A stretch of DNA of 64,000 nt from Phoronis australis. Its lineage: Eukaryota > Phoronida > Phoronidae. The stretch spans positions 124,001 through 188,000 of the forward strand of contig NMRA01000031.1 in NCBI GenBank assembly GCA_002633005.1, read 5' to 3'. The notes under the pieces are model-generated. The model searched no databases. It had not been told where the DNA came from and saw only the letters and a program-made list of their open reading frames with translations. Below, in pieces: positions 38,101 through 49,519 of the stretch. Each line of letters begins with the position of its first letter. The first letter of the stretch is position 1. Position numbers and translations under genes: made by a program.

Positions 38101-41100
38101 GAATTGAACCTGGAACCTCTCCCCCCTCCCCCACGGTTGCACTCCAATTAGTTCTGCTAGCAGAGCTAAATCTCACTGATACCTGTATATGGGTGAGTAC
38201 TTTAATGGTATTAAGCTCACAATGTCACGGACCTCGATTTCAGCAAATTTCAGACAGGCAACAGCCAGAATTTGAATTTTTTGCTTTATCGTTGTGGACA
38301 AAGGCTAATAACTTGAAGAGGTCTATCTTATTCAACAGTAATCCTAAAAATGCACTTTTTAGATGAAAAGCTGACAATGTCTCTTTAACACATATCATCA
38401 TTAACTTGTAGGTCAATAAGTCAAGCGTGAGACAAAATGTTACTACAAAGTTTTGCTCCCTGGTGTTGCTAAAACGTTTTGCATCCAGGCACCTCAATGT
38501 TCCATTCTGGACATAGACCCAACTTCACATTTAGCCATGCCATATGCGCTTAAATGTGCACATGTACAGAACAAATAAATATGCTCATTTGAGAATGGGA
38601 CAAGACAGAAGTTCCTATCCTGAAGGGATATTTTCCCTTCGATTGAAAAACAACTCCTAAAGTACCCTGAGTATTATGATTGGAAGATCAATCAAACATT
38701 AGACAACACTTGGCCACAGGCACAAGTGGATATTACTGTCTTGAGTAGATAGATTGCATACAGTAGTTACGTAAATCTGAGAAAGCTAAGAAACGTTCAT
38801 GTGCATGCTTGTATGCTATTGATAGTAACAGTGCTTTCTGTAGAGCAAAAATCCATATAGGAACAACAGAGTTCCAGACACAAAGGATTACTGGAATAAA
38901 CATACCAACATTCCATCTATAGTTTAACTCTAATGATTATCCTTCCAACATAACACACATTTCTGACTTCAACCATTTCTCTCAAGGTCCATATACTTTA
39001 GTATATCTAGAAGGGATCTAGTTGGGGAAAGCATAAACTATATTTTAGGACATAAGTTAAACAAAAATGTAGTCAGGCTATGAAGTCATAAGATATTACC
39101 AGACAAATCAATACTGCAGTCACCTGCCCACCACTGTTTACACAAGCCATATTAACGTAATTTATTAATAATTCAAAATGCTGGCCCTGAATTTCGAATG
39201 CTCGTAGACTGACAATTCAATTTTGGATTCACCAAGACTGTTTAAAGAGTTGACCACAGTTTCGGCCCTGCATAAAGTTGACAGGGCTTTGTAGCTATCT
39301 CAAGTTCTGGTTATAACTCAAGACAGTCTTCACTTAATTAGCGTGTTGTATCAGTGTATGGCACACAAGTGAAACCATACTTCAAACATCAAATTTCTCC
39401 ACAAAAATAATTAGTAATTCCAAATCTATTTTAGCTCGGTTTTGTAAAGCACATAAAACAAATTTGGTAAAATTTCCAGCAAAATCATCAGCCTGTGAAA
39501 AATAGAAAAAATATATATTACTTTACACTGTTTTTGAAAAGTTTCAAGCTAGAAAATTTATCAAACTGAGCAGTGTCTGGCATCATTAGTGATGTGAAAG
39601 TTCCAGGGGGCAAAAATTTCCTGAAATAGTAACTACCTGAGTGATGGCATCAGTCACCACTAATATTTACCAAACTTGGCAATTTTGTAATAGATTATTT
39701 AGAACTGCGTTTTGCCTTGCATATTTGGCTAAAAAATTCTAGGCCAACGCTCATAAAATCAGTCTCGTATTCCCTGCCGTGATAGAGTTCTATTTCCGCT
39801 ATCAACAAGAACATCGACATCATCAAGAGAATGCTTCAGGGTTCATTGGTGTTGGCCTCACTTCAAATTACGGGTTCAAAAATTGCTCATGCCTTTGATT
39901 TGAATTGCTGGCTCGTTTGACAATAATTCAAGATCAAATGAGTGCAGTAATGTTTTTCGAGTCCAAATCACTTGGGTTAAGAATTCAACAGTGACAGCTA
40001 AACACGGGACGGATGAAATGCAGTTTTAAGACAATTTCTCAGACCTTTCAGAGAGTCCAAATTTCACAGTAGCCAACCCACCAAAAAAAATTTTAAATTT
40101 TTGGTATTAAAATACCGTGGTAAGTCGTCAAACAGGAGTTGCCTGGCTACTTTAAGACATCCAAAGTTGCTACAAGAAACTCTCAGGAGCTTGACACCCA
40201 AAACAAACAACCTGGCTGAGCAGAGATTCTAATCTGAGTCCACTACAGCTAAAATGCCATGCACACACTACACACACCACCAATGAGAGCCCCCTGTTGC
40301 AGAATGTGCTAGTGTTCATGACTCCCAAAGCAAATGACACATTAATACAGATGGACCCACAGACCACGTCACAACAGACTTGTGTTACATTGGATTTTGG
40401 AGCATATAACTGAGCCTCAGCAGGGTTGCGTTTTTAGTATGAGAACTTCACCAGCATGACTATACGTTTCAGCTACAGTGCATGGCAACATCTTGTGAAG
40501 TCTCATTTAATCCTCCATTTTTGTGAGTCCACGAAACACAAGCCCGAAAATAAATATTCCAAAAATAAAATTCCAATACACCAAAGAAAAATATCACACT
40601 GGATCACAGCAGCTTCCATTCTTTCAAAAACTGTTTAATTATTGACAGTGCTTTGTCAATAGCGGAAGGTCAAAGGACTTGTAAACGGGAATTCAAAAAT
40701 TATGCATGAGTAGTGTGCATAGTTCTTATTGTTCAACTGTCAATGTTGAATTCTAGACCACAGTGCTTTAGGGTTTAAAAACATCACCATGCTTGTTTGA
40801 CCTTGAATTGTTGCCAAACGCGCCGGCAATGCAAGTCACAAGCAATGTGTACATACGGCATTTTCGAATTCACATTTTAAGGTTGGCCACCGCCAATAAA
40901 CTCGGAAACATTTTCTTGAGTTGCTGAGGATTTCGTTGCTCTTGGTAACAGACTCACCGAATCCAATCAAAGAAAGGAATATTACAAGACCCAGTATTCT
41001 GAGACTTAAAGGCCCAATTCAATTTTCCTGTTCCGGTCAGCTACACAGGGCAAATTGCACACAGGAATAAGCATTTGAAATCATCACAAGTGCCAAATAT

Positions 41101-42256
41101 TTTAACTACTTCACTGCCAATCCAGTATTTCTCACCCACAGTTTACAATATTTGGTGTCACTTCCAGCTTGGAAATTTTCCAGGTCAATATTCACGACTT
41201 CCACATTGGAGTACATGCACACTTCATACATTCCTCAAACCATAAACCACACCAGGGTTTGAGAATTAGCTTTTGGGTCACTTGACTTCCAGTAACTTAA
41301 GGACATGAAATTCATCAGGAAAGAAATAAACATGGATGTTCCACAAATGACCCGACAAAGTTAGACAACTATGAAATTGAATGCCCAGAATTCAATAGAC
41401 AATTATTGAATGGCATTACAGAAACCGGGCAAAAATTGTAAGGACCTGCTTATGAGGCATGCATAGACAAAACATCCAGATCATGTGCCTTTCTCTTAGG
41501 CAGGGAATGGAGCCTGGGTGGGATATTGAGCAATCGCTAGGCAGGTGACATACTCCCAATTTCCATACCACTGAAAAAGAAAACAAACGCCGCATGGGCC
41601 GAGGCTTTACTTGTTTCGGAAAATTCATCTTCCATGTGGCAATCAGGAAATTTTGTCAGGACACATTTGTCGAATTGGTGTTAAGCTATGGGTTAGTTTC
41701 TACACTGTACTTTTTCCACGAATCAATCAGCCAGGGCATGCAATGCTTTCAGCAGGATGTTTTTCAATCATTAAAGTTGCAAAAATTGGACTGCAAACAA
41801 AAGGAGGGAGTTTGCATTTAGATTTATCTTTGCATCTTCAACCTTTGAGCGCCAGAAAAGAGACGTGTATAATCTCCTTTCGAAAGTTGCATTCTTAGCA
41901 AATATCGAATACATGTGTTGGTGAAAATGCTGATTAAACTTTGGCATCGACTGTGTCAGTTGTCACGGCGCAACTTGTTCTACTTTTGTTGCATTGACAC
42001 GACATTAGATCGCAAACTGGATCACCCTGAGTTACATACAAGAAGACTGCGCATGCTCGCATAAACAACAGGGAATGTTCACCGGATAAACGCTCTTCTA
42101 CAAGGGCATTGAAAGACCATCCATTTCCACCCTGCTCCAGTTGTGTTTAGAAGTGTACTTGACATTGGAGCAACTAACTCTCAAACTGATGTCAAAAACT
42201 GGCCGCCACAGTGTCACTGGCTTTGTGTCAGTCATGTTTACACGCACACGCACACA

Positions 42257-42296
<40 letters not shown>

Positions 42297-45200
42297 CCGG
42301 AGCAGCTGTTCCGTGATAGCTGCGCAGAGTCAGATGTCTCTCGTGTAAATGCGGCTTACTTCACATGAAGCGTCCACGTTAGGATTTAAGCGTAAATTCA
42401 CAATTTTTTAAAATCCCCGATTTAAACCCCTTCCCCTCCCCTCCCTGAAAATTGCTCTCTGTAACTTGTTTATGCTAGGTTGTTTGAAATTAACAATTCT
42501 GAACACCTTACCATCAATGTATGGACTTGTACCAAAAATCTCTATAAATACCCAGCAGGTTGTTTAGTCAATCCACAAATGTTGTTGCCAAATCTAAACA
42601 CATTAACAGGGTGATAACCAAACCACTGATGAATCAATTTAAGTTCAACAACTTCTGGAGGCCAGCTGCTGTGATCTGTGAACTGAACAATTAGTCCAGT
42701 CATTCTACGGATAACCCGGATAACCCGGAAAAAATTGCAACAGAAGGTTTTATAGCATAAATCGTATCCTTTCACACCCCTTAGTGGGAAAAAAAAGTCT
42801 ACCGGAATCGGAGTGGCGGAAGTTGGTTTTTCAAGATGGCGGACAAAATGGCCGCCAGATTTTCTGATGCGCACTATAACTCAAGAGTAGAATGTGATAC
42901 AGTAAAAATTCAAAAAGGTTTACCTATGTTTTGTGGGTCAACAAATCCATTGGAAATGGTTTTACATGGCTGTGGTGACACCGTCCGCCATTTTCCAAGA
43001 TGGCCGCCAAATCTACTCGAGTCACACAACTTCACACGAACAGATTAGTGTGTCAAATGTGCAATGAGAATTAAAGCCTGAGCACAGCGAGGTTGACACA
43101 TTGCTGCCCCCGACTACCAGTCCAAATTGTCATCGTGATTATTTCCAACATGACAACGATCATCCTATACATATGTACAGTATGTAAACAACAGTGGTTC
43201 CCAAAGACAATGCCAAAGAAAATTAATAAAACAATTTTAGATCTAAACGTAAATTCTAATGTCGTCATCACAGTAAAACTGAACCCCAAGTCTGCCAGTC
43301 ATCACTAACAAAATGACCTTTTCCTCGATTTTCCTGGAAACCTGAACTGATGACCATGGGGGGTATTTGGTAGGTGAACATCTTGGCCACCAAGGTATGT
43401 AAATTCCATTCTAGAAAAATATCCAGGATGTGTAGGTAGTAAACTGTATTTAGCAACTCACAATTCCCAAGTCACTTGTTTAAATAGGTCAACAATTAAG
43501 AGTGAATACAAAGCCTTGCTAAAGTCAACAGTGTTTACATGTGGTATATTGGCTCAGTTGGACCATCAGTTAAGTACTTGGCACTCTTAACCTACTGACC
43601 ACAAAACCACACAATCATCTTCAGATCAGTTTTTGTTTTGGGAAAGGGAAGGATTTAGTGCTTCCAGGGAATTGTGTTATACAATAACATTTTCAGTAAT
43701 GCAATTACAGCAGCAGTGTGTTTATCCATAGACATGGACACAATATGTATGTTATTAATCAACCACAGCCGATGGTGATGGTATAATCAGAAAAGTACAT
43801 TACTATCAGATTTAAAGTTGCCAATTTCCTTTTGTTTTTTAATCATTTCGATAAGTTTCAAATTGATTGAAAAGAGGTTTTTTCATGGTCTCGGTGAAAG
43901 TATGTTGTGAGTGATTTCACTCACAACACAGTTTTAAATTGTCTGAAATTGAGGTTTTATGAGTTTTCAGTTTTGCAATAATTCACAAACATCCTGAGTT
44001 GCTTGTAATTTGATTGGCAATATTTCAGGCTTTTCTGCAGACATTGGTTAATTTTTTCAGCAATTATTGTAATGGAAGGCAAGGACCTTCCTCCAAAGGG
44101 AATTTTATGTGTAACTGAACTGGGATCAAGATCCTCATTTATTTTGATATATAACATACAAAACCTTGGGCTTAATTTGAAATTTAAGACTTTTTACCAG
44201 ACGCGGGTCCACCACCATTATGATTAAAAAATATTTTAAACGGATAAATAAGTTACGGTATAAGCGGATGAATTAAATGGCAGCTTCCAAGATCAACATT
44301 AAAACGAATGGTCTGTCATTTCATTTTCCGCTGAAGACTCTTGAAAGCAACTAAACTTATGGAAACGTAGGAGCTGTACAATAACTTACTACAGTATAAT
44401 TTTACAACAATTGCAAAATAAAGCATCACACACAAAAGCTATGATTGAAGCATTCTCTTAAATGTGGTTTCATCACTAGGCACCATGTTGATTACTGCAA
44501 TGTTACCCAGGTCATCCCAGTCGATCATCAAGTACAAGAACAGCATGCATTGTGGGTAACAGCATGCATGGTGGGTAATCAGTCAATTACCAAAGAAAAT
44601 GAACAGAATGAAAGACAAAACAATAACACCCGAGAACTGAAAACAAGCCAGAACACGAGTTGAGCCGACAACATGCAACTTACTGCTTGAAACTGCTTGT
44701 GCGCTTGACATAGCTGAATTTGCCCGATTTCTTGCCCTGCGGTGTTGTTGGAAGACTATTATGATTCGTTGATGACGAGCTCTCGCTGGATTGCTGTCGA
44801 TTGGGTGTGAACAACTTTAAACTTTGAGTTTTCTTCTCCCCAATGTCGAGGTCAACTATGGTCACTGGCTCCATGCTTATGGCTAGTTTGTAAGATCTCG
44901 TTTCCACATTATCGGTCAGCGCTGGTTCAAGTCCTTTTCCTGGACATTCATCCTTGAGTGACTCGAATGCACCGCCTGCGGAAAAGTTTTCAGTAACCGT
45001 CTCCAGTTTTTCACTCCCCGTATCCTGTTTTTCATCAAAATTTTCGTAACTTTCTACTGACGGTTGTTTCTTCAAGCTACTGATGTCGGAATGAGATGCA
45101 AAGCTTTCTAAAGTTTCAGCGCGAGCTATAGGCGGTAAACCAAACAATGGAAGTGGCACAGCATCAGGAGAGACTTCATTACTGGCAACATCACACGCAG

Positions 45201-45748
45201 CCTCTGACTTCGGTAGCAGCGGGGTGTGGCTAAGTCCATTTTGGAATTCCCCGTCTAAGTGTTGCTCCAGGTGATCGGTTGTCAAAATGCTCGATATGTA
45301 GTCTTCGGGTTCGTGAGGTAGAATGTGCATTGGCGCGACCACACTGAACGGCTGCGTAACCGTTGGCTGCTTGCTTGTGGTAGTAATGAAAGTCTTGATC
45401 GGTTTTCGCTGAATTTTGTTATTGAAGTTATTTGTCTGGCCATTACAATTGATGTCAGTACGGCGCAGTTCCTCGGAGTCCTCGTCGTCGTCCATAAAAG
45501 GAATACTTTCCACAGAGCCAGGAGCCTGCATCCTGCTAATTGTTGGACACTACAACTCTTTACCAAAATACTCCCTCACCATTGCATAGGGGTTTTGCAG
45601 GCAATGTCTGAGCCAATAAGCTAGAATATAATCATGGAAGCCAACATTTAGCACGAAGCAATGCCAAACTACTGCATTAGCCCAAACAATTATTAAGCTT
45701 GAGTACTTACTCATCAGCTGTGACAATCGATGAAGGAGCATCAGCCAT
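19535..45748 (-). CDS. PPM/PP2C-type protein phosphatase, multi-exon gene
   Basis: Coding exons in transcript order are 45711-45748 (probable), 44684-45535, 26388-26563, 24919-25038, 23434-23615, 21514-21769 and 19535-20181. Each intron is GT...AG and all phases agree. Counted from the ATG at 45531 the product has 742 residues. Residues 1-283 are a polar, Ser/Thr-rich, probably disordered region unique to this family. The catalytic domain covers about 345-695 and keeps the metal-site aspartates of PP2C: D383/D387 (GDPIADSF), D404-G405 (VADGVNWG), the GDS box at 491-493 and D558-G559 (TSDGISDN). D687 of the closing motif reads LDHATIV where most relatives have DN. It is therefore probably an active Mn/Mg-dependent Ser/Thr phosphatase. 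It looks nearer to PPTC7/SpoIIE-like PPMs than to PP2C-alpha. I know no named vertebrate orthologue, and substrate and location are unknown. Confidence 0.85.
20381..20519. mobile_element. Single-hairpin MITE in the last phosphatase intron
   Basis: Two arms of about 60 bases pair almost throughout (AAAGTTTTTGCTTAAG ... and its complement ending AAAAACTTT, with ccaatatcta and tagatattgg inside). TA at both edges fits Tc1/mariner-type insertion into TA. Total length is 139 bp, with no coding capacity. Confidence 0.7.
21041..21150. mobile_element. Hairpin MITE with 8-bp target duplication
   Basis: Arms GGCAATGGTTTGATATAACG and the inverted CGTTGTATCAGACTATTGCC continue inward through an AGAACCAG match. 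The flanking 8-mers are gcacaaat and gtacaaat (7 of 8 alike), suggesting hAT-style insertion. It lies in the intron between the last two phosphatase exons. Confidence 0.65.
21514..21769 (-). CDS. Phosphatase exon with the GDS box
   Basis: The acceptor is ttcattgacag and the donor is TTAG followed by gtgagc, phase 0 to 1. It encodes GGLTTLCVALVLP and CSVNVGDSFCFVFS, the TT(L/A)...V.NVGDS strands central to PPM phosphatases. Confidence 0.9.
22030..22520. repeat. Dispersed repeat also found in an STT3B intron
   Basis: A block here (best part 22313-22405: tttgatcacgtgattgatacc, then ttttactaaaaaacatggtcac) matches 61738-61835 (tttgatcgtgttattgatacc, then ttttactaaaaggacgtggtcaa). Similarity is visible over about 90 bases and weakly further out. 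Confidence 0.5.
22521..23433. other. Phosphatase intron, nothing recognised
   Basis: This is the rest of the intron between the exons at 21514-21769 and 23434-23615. No domain-bearing frame or clear repeat was seen. Confidence 0.5.
23434..23615 (-). CDS. Phosphatase exon with the first metal-binding motifs
   Basis: The acceptor is cttattccag and the donor is AGG followed by gtatgt, phase 1 to 0. It contains DPIADSFAI and TLIVADGVNWGEKSRLAA. The aspartate of VADG is the equivalent of the invariant DG metal ligand of PP2C enzymes. Confidence 0.9.
23770..24270. mobile_element. 501-bp non-autonomous DNA transposon
   Basis: The ends are CAGGGCTTGGAAT and its exact inverse ATTCCAAGCCCTG, flanked by a perfect AACCAT duplication (23764-23769 and 24271-24276). 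The right part is rich in gcggaaa/tttccgc motifs. CAGGG ends suggest a hAT relative, although the visible duplication is 6 bp rather than 8. It lies in the intron before the exon at 23434-23615. Confidence 0.82.
24277..24918. other. Phosphatase intron, nothing recognised
   Basis: No feature was found between the transposon and the next exon. Confidence 0.5.
24919..25038 (-). CDS. Phosphatase exon entering the PP2C domain
   Basis: The acceptor is ctctctcctcag and the donor is TCCG followed by gtaaga, phase 1 to 1. The correct frame reads SRSSDTEIAGATSWACKN and then AYGICLSLYDQHPINGKMSG, the first strand of the phosphatase fold. A longer open frame across the same bases in another phase is a shadow. 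Confidence 0.85.
25039..26387. other. Phosphatase intron, nothing recognised
   Basis: This AT-rich intron has no recognised repeat or coding segment. Confidence 0.5.
26388..26563 (-). CDS. Phosphatase exon encoding the pre-catalytic segment
   Basis: The acceptor is tgtttgttgtag and the donor is ATAG followed by gtaatt. It enters in phase 2 and leaves in phase 1. It encodes a segment with EQIASYLLSPEIFASYSGPD and FAETGKTI, of unrecognised function but with no stops and well-formed edges. Confidence 0.85.
26564..29151. other. Left part of the 18-kb phosphatase intron
   Basis: This intron runs from 26564 to 44683. In this part only a small inverted repeat (26951-27012) stands out. Confidence 0.55.
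26951..27012. repeat. 62-bp inverted-repeat mini-element
   Basis: TAGAGGGCAG at the left is mirrored by CTGCCCTCTA at the right, and the pairing continues inward with small mismatches. It could be a tiny MITE. Confidence 0.5.
29152..33628. repeat. 2.24-kb tandem duplication joined by one N
   Basis: Bases 29152-31387 recur at 31389-33628 in the same order with scattered SNPs and short indels (for example an extra gatgtcta-type insertion near 32508), broadly a percent or two different. The single N at 31388 sits exactly at the junction. The shared 78-codon frame at 29501 and 31738, and the mirrored minus frame, are chance frames. Two alleles laid in tandem is the likeliest reading. Confidence 0.85.
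33629..36090. other. Middle of the 18-kb phosphatase intron
   Basis: No gene was seen. A 19-bp phrase (cggatccttggaccattta) occurs twice, near 33940 and 33971. Confidence 0.5.
36090..36790. repeat. Degenerate tandem array, ~140-170-bp period
   Basis: Recurring phrases agctcttgacaagatctatc, catgccaaatttcagaagcat and cttcaaaggatg begin near 36115, 36290, 36425, 36562 and 36715. It resembles the array at 14925-15765 in style but not in sequence. Confidence 0.5.
36791..42240. other. Right-centre of the 18-kb phosphatase intron
   Basis: Only short chance frames are present. The frames near 41600-41900 have no domain, and their start contexts are unconvincing. Confidence 0.5.
42241..42291. repeat. 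(CA)n microsatellite
   Basis: A run of CA units, pure in its right half and interrupted by CACG and CAAA in its left. Confidence 0.93.
42292..44683. other. Proximal part of the 18-kb phosphatase intron
   Basis: No coding exon was seen. Two aagatggcggac-type phrases near 42833 and 42985 are in opposite orientation and may be remnants of a small foldback element. Confidence 0.45.
44684..45535 (-). CDS. Phosphatase exon: N-terminal disordered region
   Basis: The donor is CA followed by gtaagt; read without splicing, a TAA would follow at once, so the donor decides the protein. An in-frame TAG lies seven codons before the ATG at 45531, so translation must start there or come by splicing from 45711-45748. 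The peptide has acidic (MDDDEDSEEL), Ser-rich (SSESSSS) and basic (GKKSGKF) patches, with no known domain. Confidence 0.88.
45711..45748 (-). CDS. Probable first coding exon of the phosphatase
   Basis: An ATG in good context (gtccATGG) opens 12 codons (MADAPSSIVTAD) plus two bases, ending GA and then gtaagtac, a near-consensus donor. Phase 2 fits an acceptor (acaattag) at 45536, which adds an Arg codon before the internal ATG at 45531. The intron would be 175 bp. The acceptor's pyrimidine tract is weak, so the ATG at 45531 may be the real start. Confidence 0.5.
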
Positions 45749-46870
45749 GGACGATGATTCTTCAGAATAACGAGAACAAATGAACAAAGAGCTATTTCGT
45801 GTTAGTCAATGACTAATGACTGTCTAGAGGTTGTATGATAACACCATGTAATACAAAGATCATCAAGAGAACAACTTGAAGTTGTTTAGATGAACTGTGT
45901 TTGATGGTATCTTTACAATTTAAAATTATTATTAATTGTTTCTGAAATATATTACATGGTTATACCATTTAGAACAACTCACCACAAGTGAGAATAAGAG
46001 CTCTATTTTTGAAATTACACAGATTGTCAAAAAGAAAAGGGTGTTTGGCAAGTTTTCCAGTTACTTAAGCGTGCAAGGCCAAGGATTTAAAGACAAGCAA
46101 CTATAGAAATCACATGTAAAACTGGTAAAATGCAGTCCAGAAGAACAACAATTTCAAAAACAAAGCTTGGTTAAATTAGACAAACAGAAGTATAATATCT
46201 CAATATTTCAAAAATCAGAACTGGGTTAGATAGCACAAAAACTACAGGACACGATTTGCTAATTATGCACTAGCATAATCCCATCATAACTAGATAAAAA
46301 TGAAAGGCAATCACTGAATCAGTCAAATTATTACAGCCAAGAAGGCCAAGGGACCAGGTGAAATAAAATAAATTCTTCTTACTTTACCGGAATGGTGAAA
46401 ACACACAAATTTTTACAGCATATACTAGTCTGCCTACCTTGATTCAGGAATAGCTGTTAGCACTGCAACTGTTATTTAGCAATTTTTTAGTTCTCAGCCA
46501 TGGATGAATCAATAATACCCACGACGACGTAATTCCACAGTCATCACACTGAGTCAGTCTTCACACAACTCAGCCGTCACATTGCGAGGAAACTTTGCAA
46601 ACTATACGTGCAATACAGCTGAAAGAGTGAGGCCAGGTGAAAACAAAGATATCAGGAAGTTAGAGGAACAAAGTAGCGACGCAATCGCCACGCAAAGCAG
46701 TCAGAAAATGTAAGAGAAACACTCAAACAGCAACAACACGACAGCCAACAGATTTCGATTATGATGATCAGGTGAATTGTGTCTTCATTTACCAAAGAAT
46801 ACAAGAGTAACATGCGACGTCTATTGAGAAGAGTATCAATTACTTATTGCCAGACTTGACATATCCATAG

Positions 46871-47035
46871 GTCCGTTCCAAGAAATTGACTTAAAGTTCA
46901 CTTTTGACTTAAATCTAAGATTTATCCCAATTTCCAAATTTGGAGACTTACACATTAGATAGTCAAAATTAAGACAAACTTCAAGTAAAAAAACTTTAAA
47001 TCAAACTTTTTAAAGACCTCTTTCTTGAAACGGAC
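46871..47035. mobile_element. 165-bp inverted-repeat element
   Basis: The ends GTCCGTTCCAAGAAA and TTTCTTGAAACGGAC are inverted with one mismatch, and inner cttaaagtt/aactttaa segments add to the pairing. No clear target duplication is visible. Confidence 0.6.
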
Positions 47036-49519
47036 GTGAGCCAAGTTCAGTTCATGACAGAAATTCAGGATTGGTCTTAGCTAATTCAGTTTTCTTGGAA
47101 CGGGCAACATATCTATGGACGGTTCCATAAAAAATTCCTGCAACGGAACAAAGTTGCAAAAAAACAGAGATTATAGCCTCATTCAATTTTATGAGATTGG
47201 TGGATTGAGTTTTCGTAAGCATGCATTCTAACAATGGCTATCGATGAGTGAAGTTGTGATTTTATTGTGATGACCACCTTGAATAGCTCACTTAGAGCAT
47301 AGAACTGCCACCTTACGGAAGGCCTCAAGTTCGATGATGAGAGGGAGGCGTCTTCGCCGTCACCGTACTACTTCATACAACATGTGGGTAATGAAATGCT
47401 CCTCAACGAAGACCGATATATTTCTCGGATAAGTAACTGCTTAAATATAAAACAATTTGCAACTACTGTGGACCAAGTTTTTTACTCAGTTTTGAAAAAT
47501 TTTAAATTTTAAACTTCTTCAGCAAGAACCTATTTTATTAGCTGGAAGAATTGTTTTGTATTTTTTTCTCGATAAAACCAGAAGAAATGCGACATGATGT
47601 AACCTATGGGGTAGGAATATAGGCTAAAAGAAAAAGTTGCAACGCGCATAATTTTGGAACCGGACAACTTCATAATGGCAGGTGGTCTAAATCAAGGTTT
47701 TGAGAACGAGGCGGATTTAAAACATCCGCTTCATTTAGCAGCTACAAAATGACATTTGATTATCTACACTTTAATTTTTCTACCCTGTCGATTTCCAATG
47801 AACTGTCCGAAAATTACAGACATTCTTATAACGAAAATGTAGTCATCCGTGAATTCAGTGGATTCAGATATGCTGATTAGAGCAATGATCGTACACTGCT
47901 ACATATAGCTAGAACAAATTACCCGTTTTGTGGATGCCGAGATACGTAACGACCAGTTCATAATATACTCTACTTTGAAAAGTCGATGGTTTTCATAAAT
48001 TTGTGAGCTGCACGGCTAACTTTCTAATCAAACTTTAACATGCTTCCTCGAAGCAAACAATAATTATTTATAAATTTCTAGTCAAATATTATAAAAATCA
48101 GCTAAGTCCAATTGACGTGAAATACAACGATTTTGATGTTTTGCTAACTGTAAGTTCGCTGGCGACTCTCCCCTATCAGAACTTTACACACGTGGTAAAT
48201 ATTGTACACTTGGAAGTTGTCGGTTTACCGCACTTGAAACACTAAGGTGTAGTGCTTTCTAACGCTTTCTAGTCTTAACTCCAATTACAATACATTTTTT
48301 AAAAAACACTTGAAACACACGAGTCCATCTGATACAGGGCGGCGTCTTTGACTTGTCACGTGTCAGGCGTAGTAGTAACTAGTGGTAAAGTTTTATTTAA
48401 AAACGAATCAAGATAAAAAATCGTTAGCACACGTGGTAGTTATCGACTAATTAAACTATTTACAGAAACTAAGAAACATGAGGTGCAAATCAAGACTTCA
48501 CATTTTGGATGTGTATAAAACTAACCCGGCTAGTCACGGTGGCCAAGTCCGAGTCGCCAAATCCACGGTATCCGTTTATAATAATTATTTTAGTCTCTCC
48601 ACTTAACTGTTGGACTGGTGATGTCACGTCGTGGGAAAAACGTACCCATGACTTAACTTGCGGTGATTAGGCTTGAGAGGAGTGGATAGGCTCCCATATC
48701 GTGGCACCGCTGCACAACGCGGCTGTGGTGGTAAAAATTACCCCCCGAAAAGGCTATATTTAGTGGCCAAAGAATGGTAACCGGAGGCAAGGGTACAGGG
48801 CTATGCATTATACACACCATCGCCTTGGTTGCTGCCAATCCACTGCACGGGGAGCTCAGCGCCACACTGACTCGGGCAGAATCTAAGGCAGGGCTGGAAA
48901 TAGGGGGCAACACGGTGAAAACAAAACGCCGACTTCGTTTGGTGTTTGTTTTGGTCGGGGGCGGTATAGGCACTACAGTCACGGTCACTGTCAATATTCC
49001 CTGGCTGGAAATTTTCCCGTGAAAACGAGTGAAATGTGGTCCGTAACTCGGGTCAATTCTTTTAGGACTGTCTCGGAGTGCGGGCATTCTGTGTCCCAGC
49101 CCGGCGGGCCAGGGTCGCGGCCAGCACGAACATGATGGGGAAGACCCGAGGTCCCCAGCACATTGCCTTTAGGCTGTTTCAAAATTCCTTGTTGAAACAC
49201 GGCCGGTAATCCAATTTCCGGTAGCTGTGGAAAATGAGAGATTGCGTCCCAAAATGAACACACCTCAACGCTTGGAGTTCAAATTCAGTTCCCGTGGATC
49301 ACTCAGACTCAGCGCGGGCCTACTGCATGGTTGAGGATTTTTAATGTGGGTGCGTCAGTCATGACGCGCTCCGTCTGTGTAGTATGCACGGTAACGGCAA
49401 GCCAACGATTCAGTTTTGAAGAACAAGCGTTCATTGCCCAATAGTATTGGAAACTAAAAACATCAAGAAAGTGCAAAGACATTCAACCTTTCAACAATGA
49501 GTTTAATTTTATTTATTTA

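Noticed and set aside
42141-42368. Frame with a Thr-His run
   Set aside because: It is the translation of the CA microsatellite.
48653-49263. Overlapping minus-strand frames of 90-144 codons upstream of the phosphatase
   Set aside because: No recognisable domain, and GC-richer sequence lengthens chance frames; they could overlap a 5' leader but nothing shows it.
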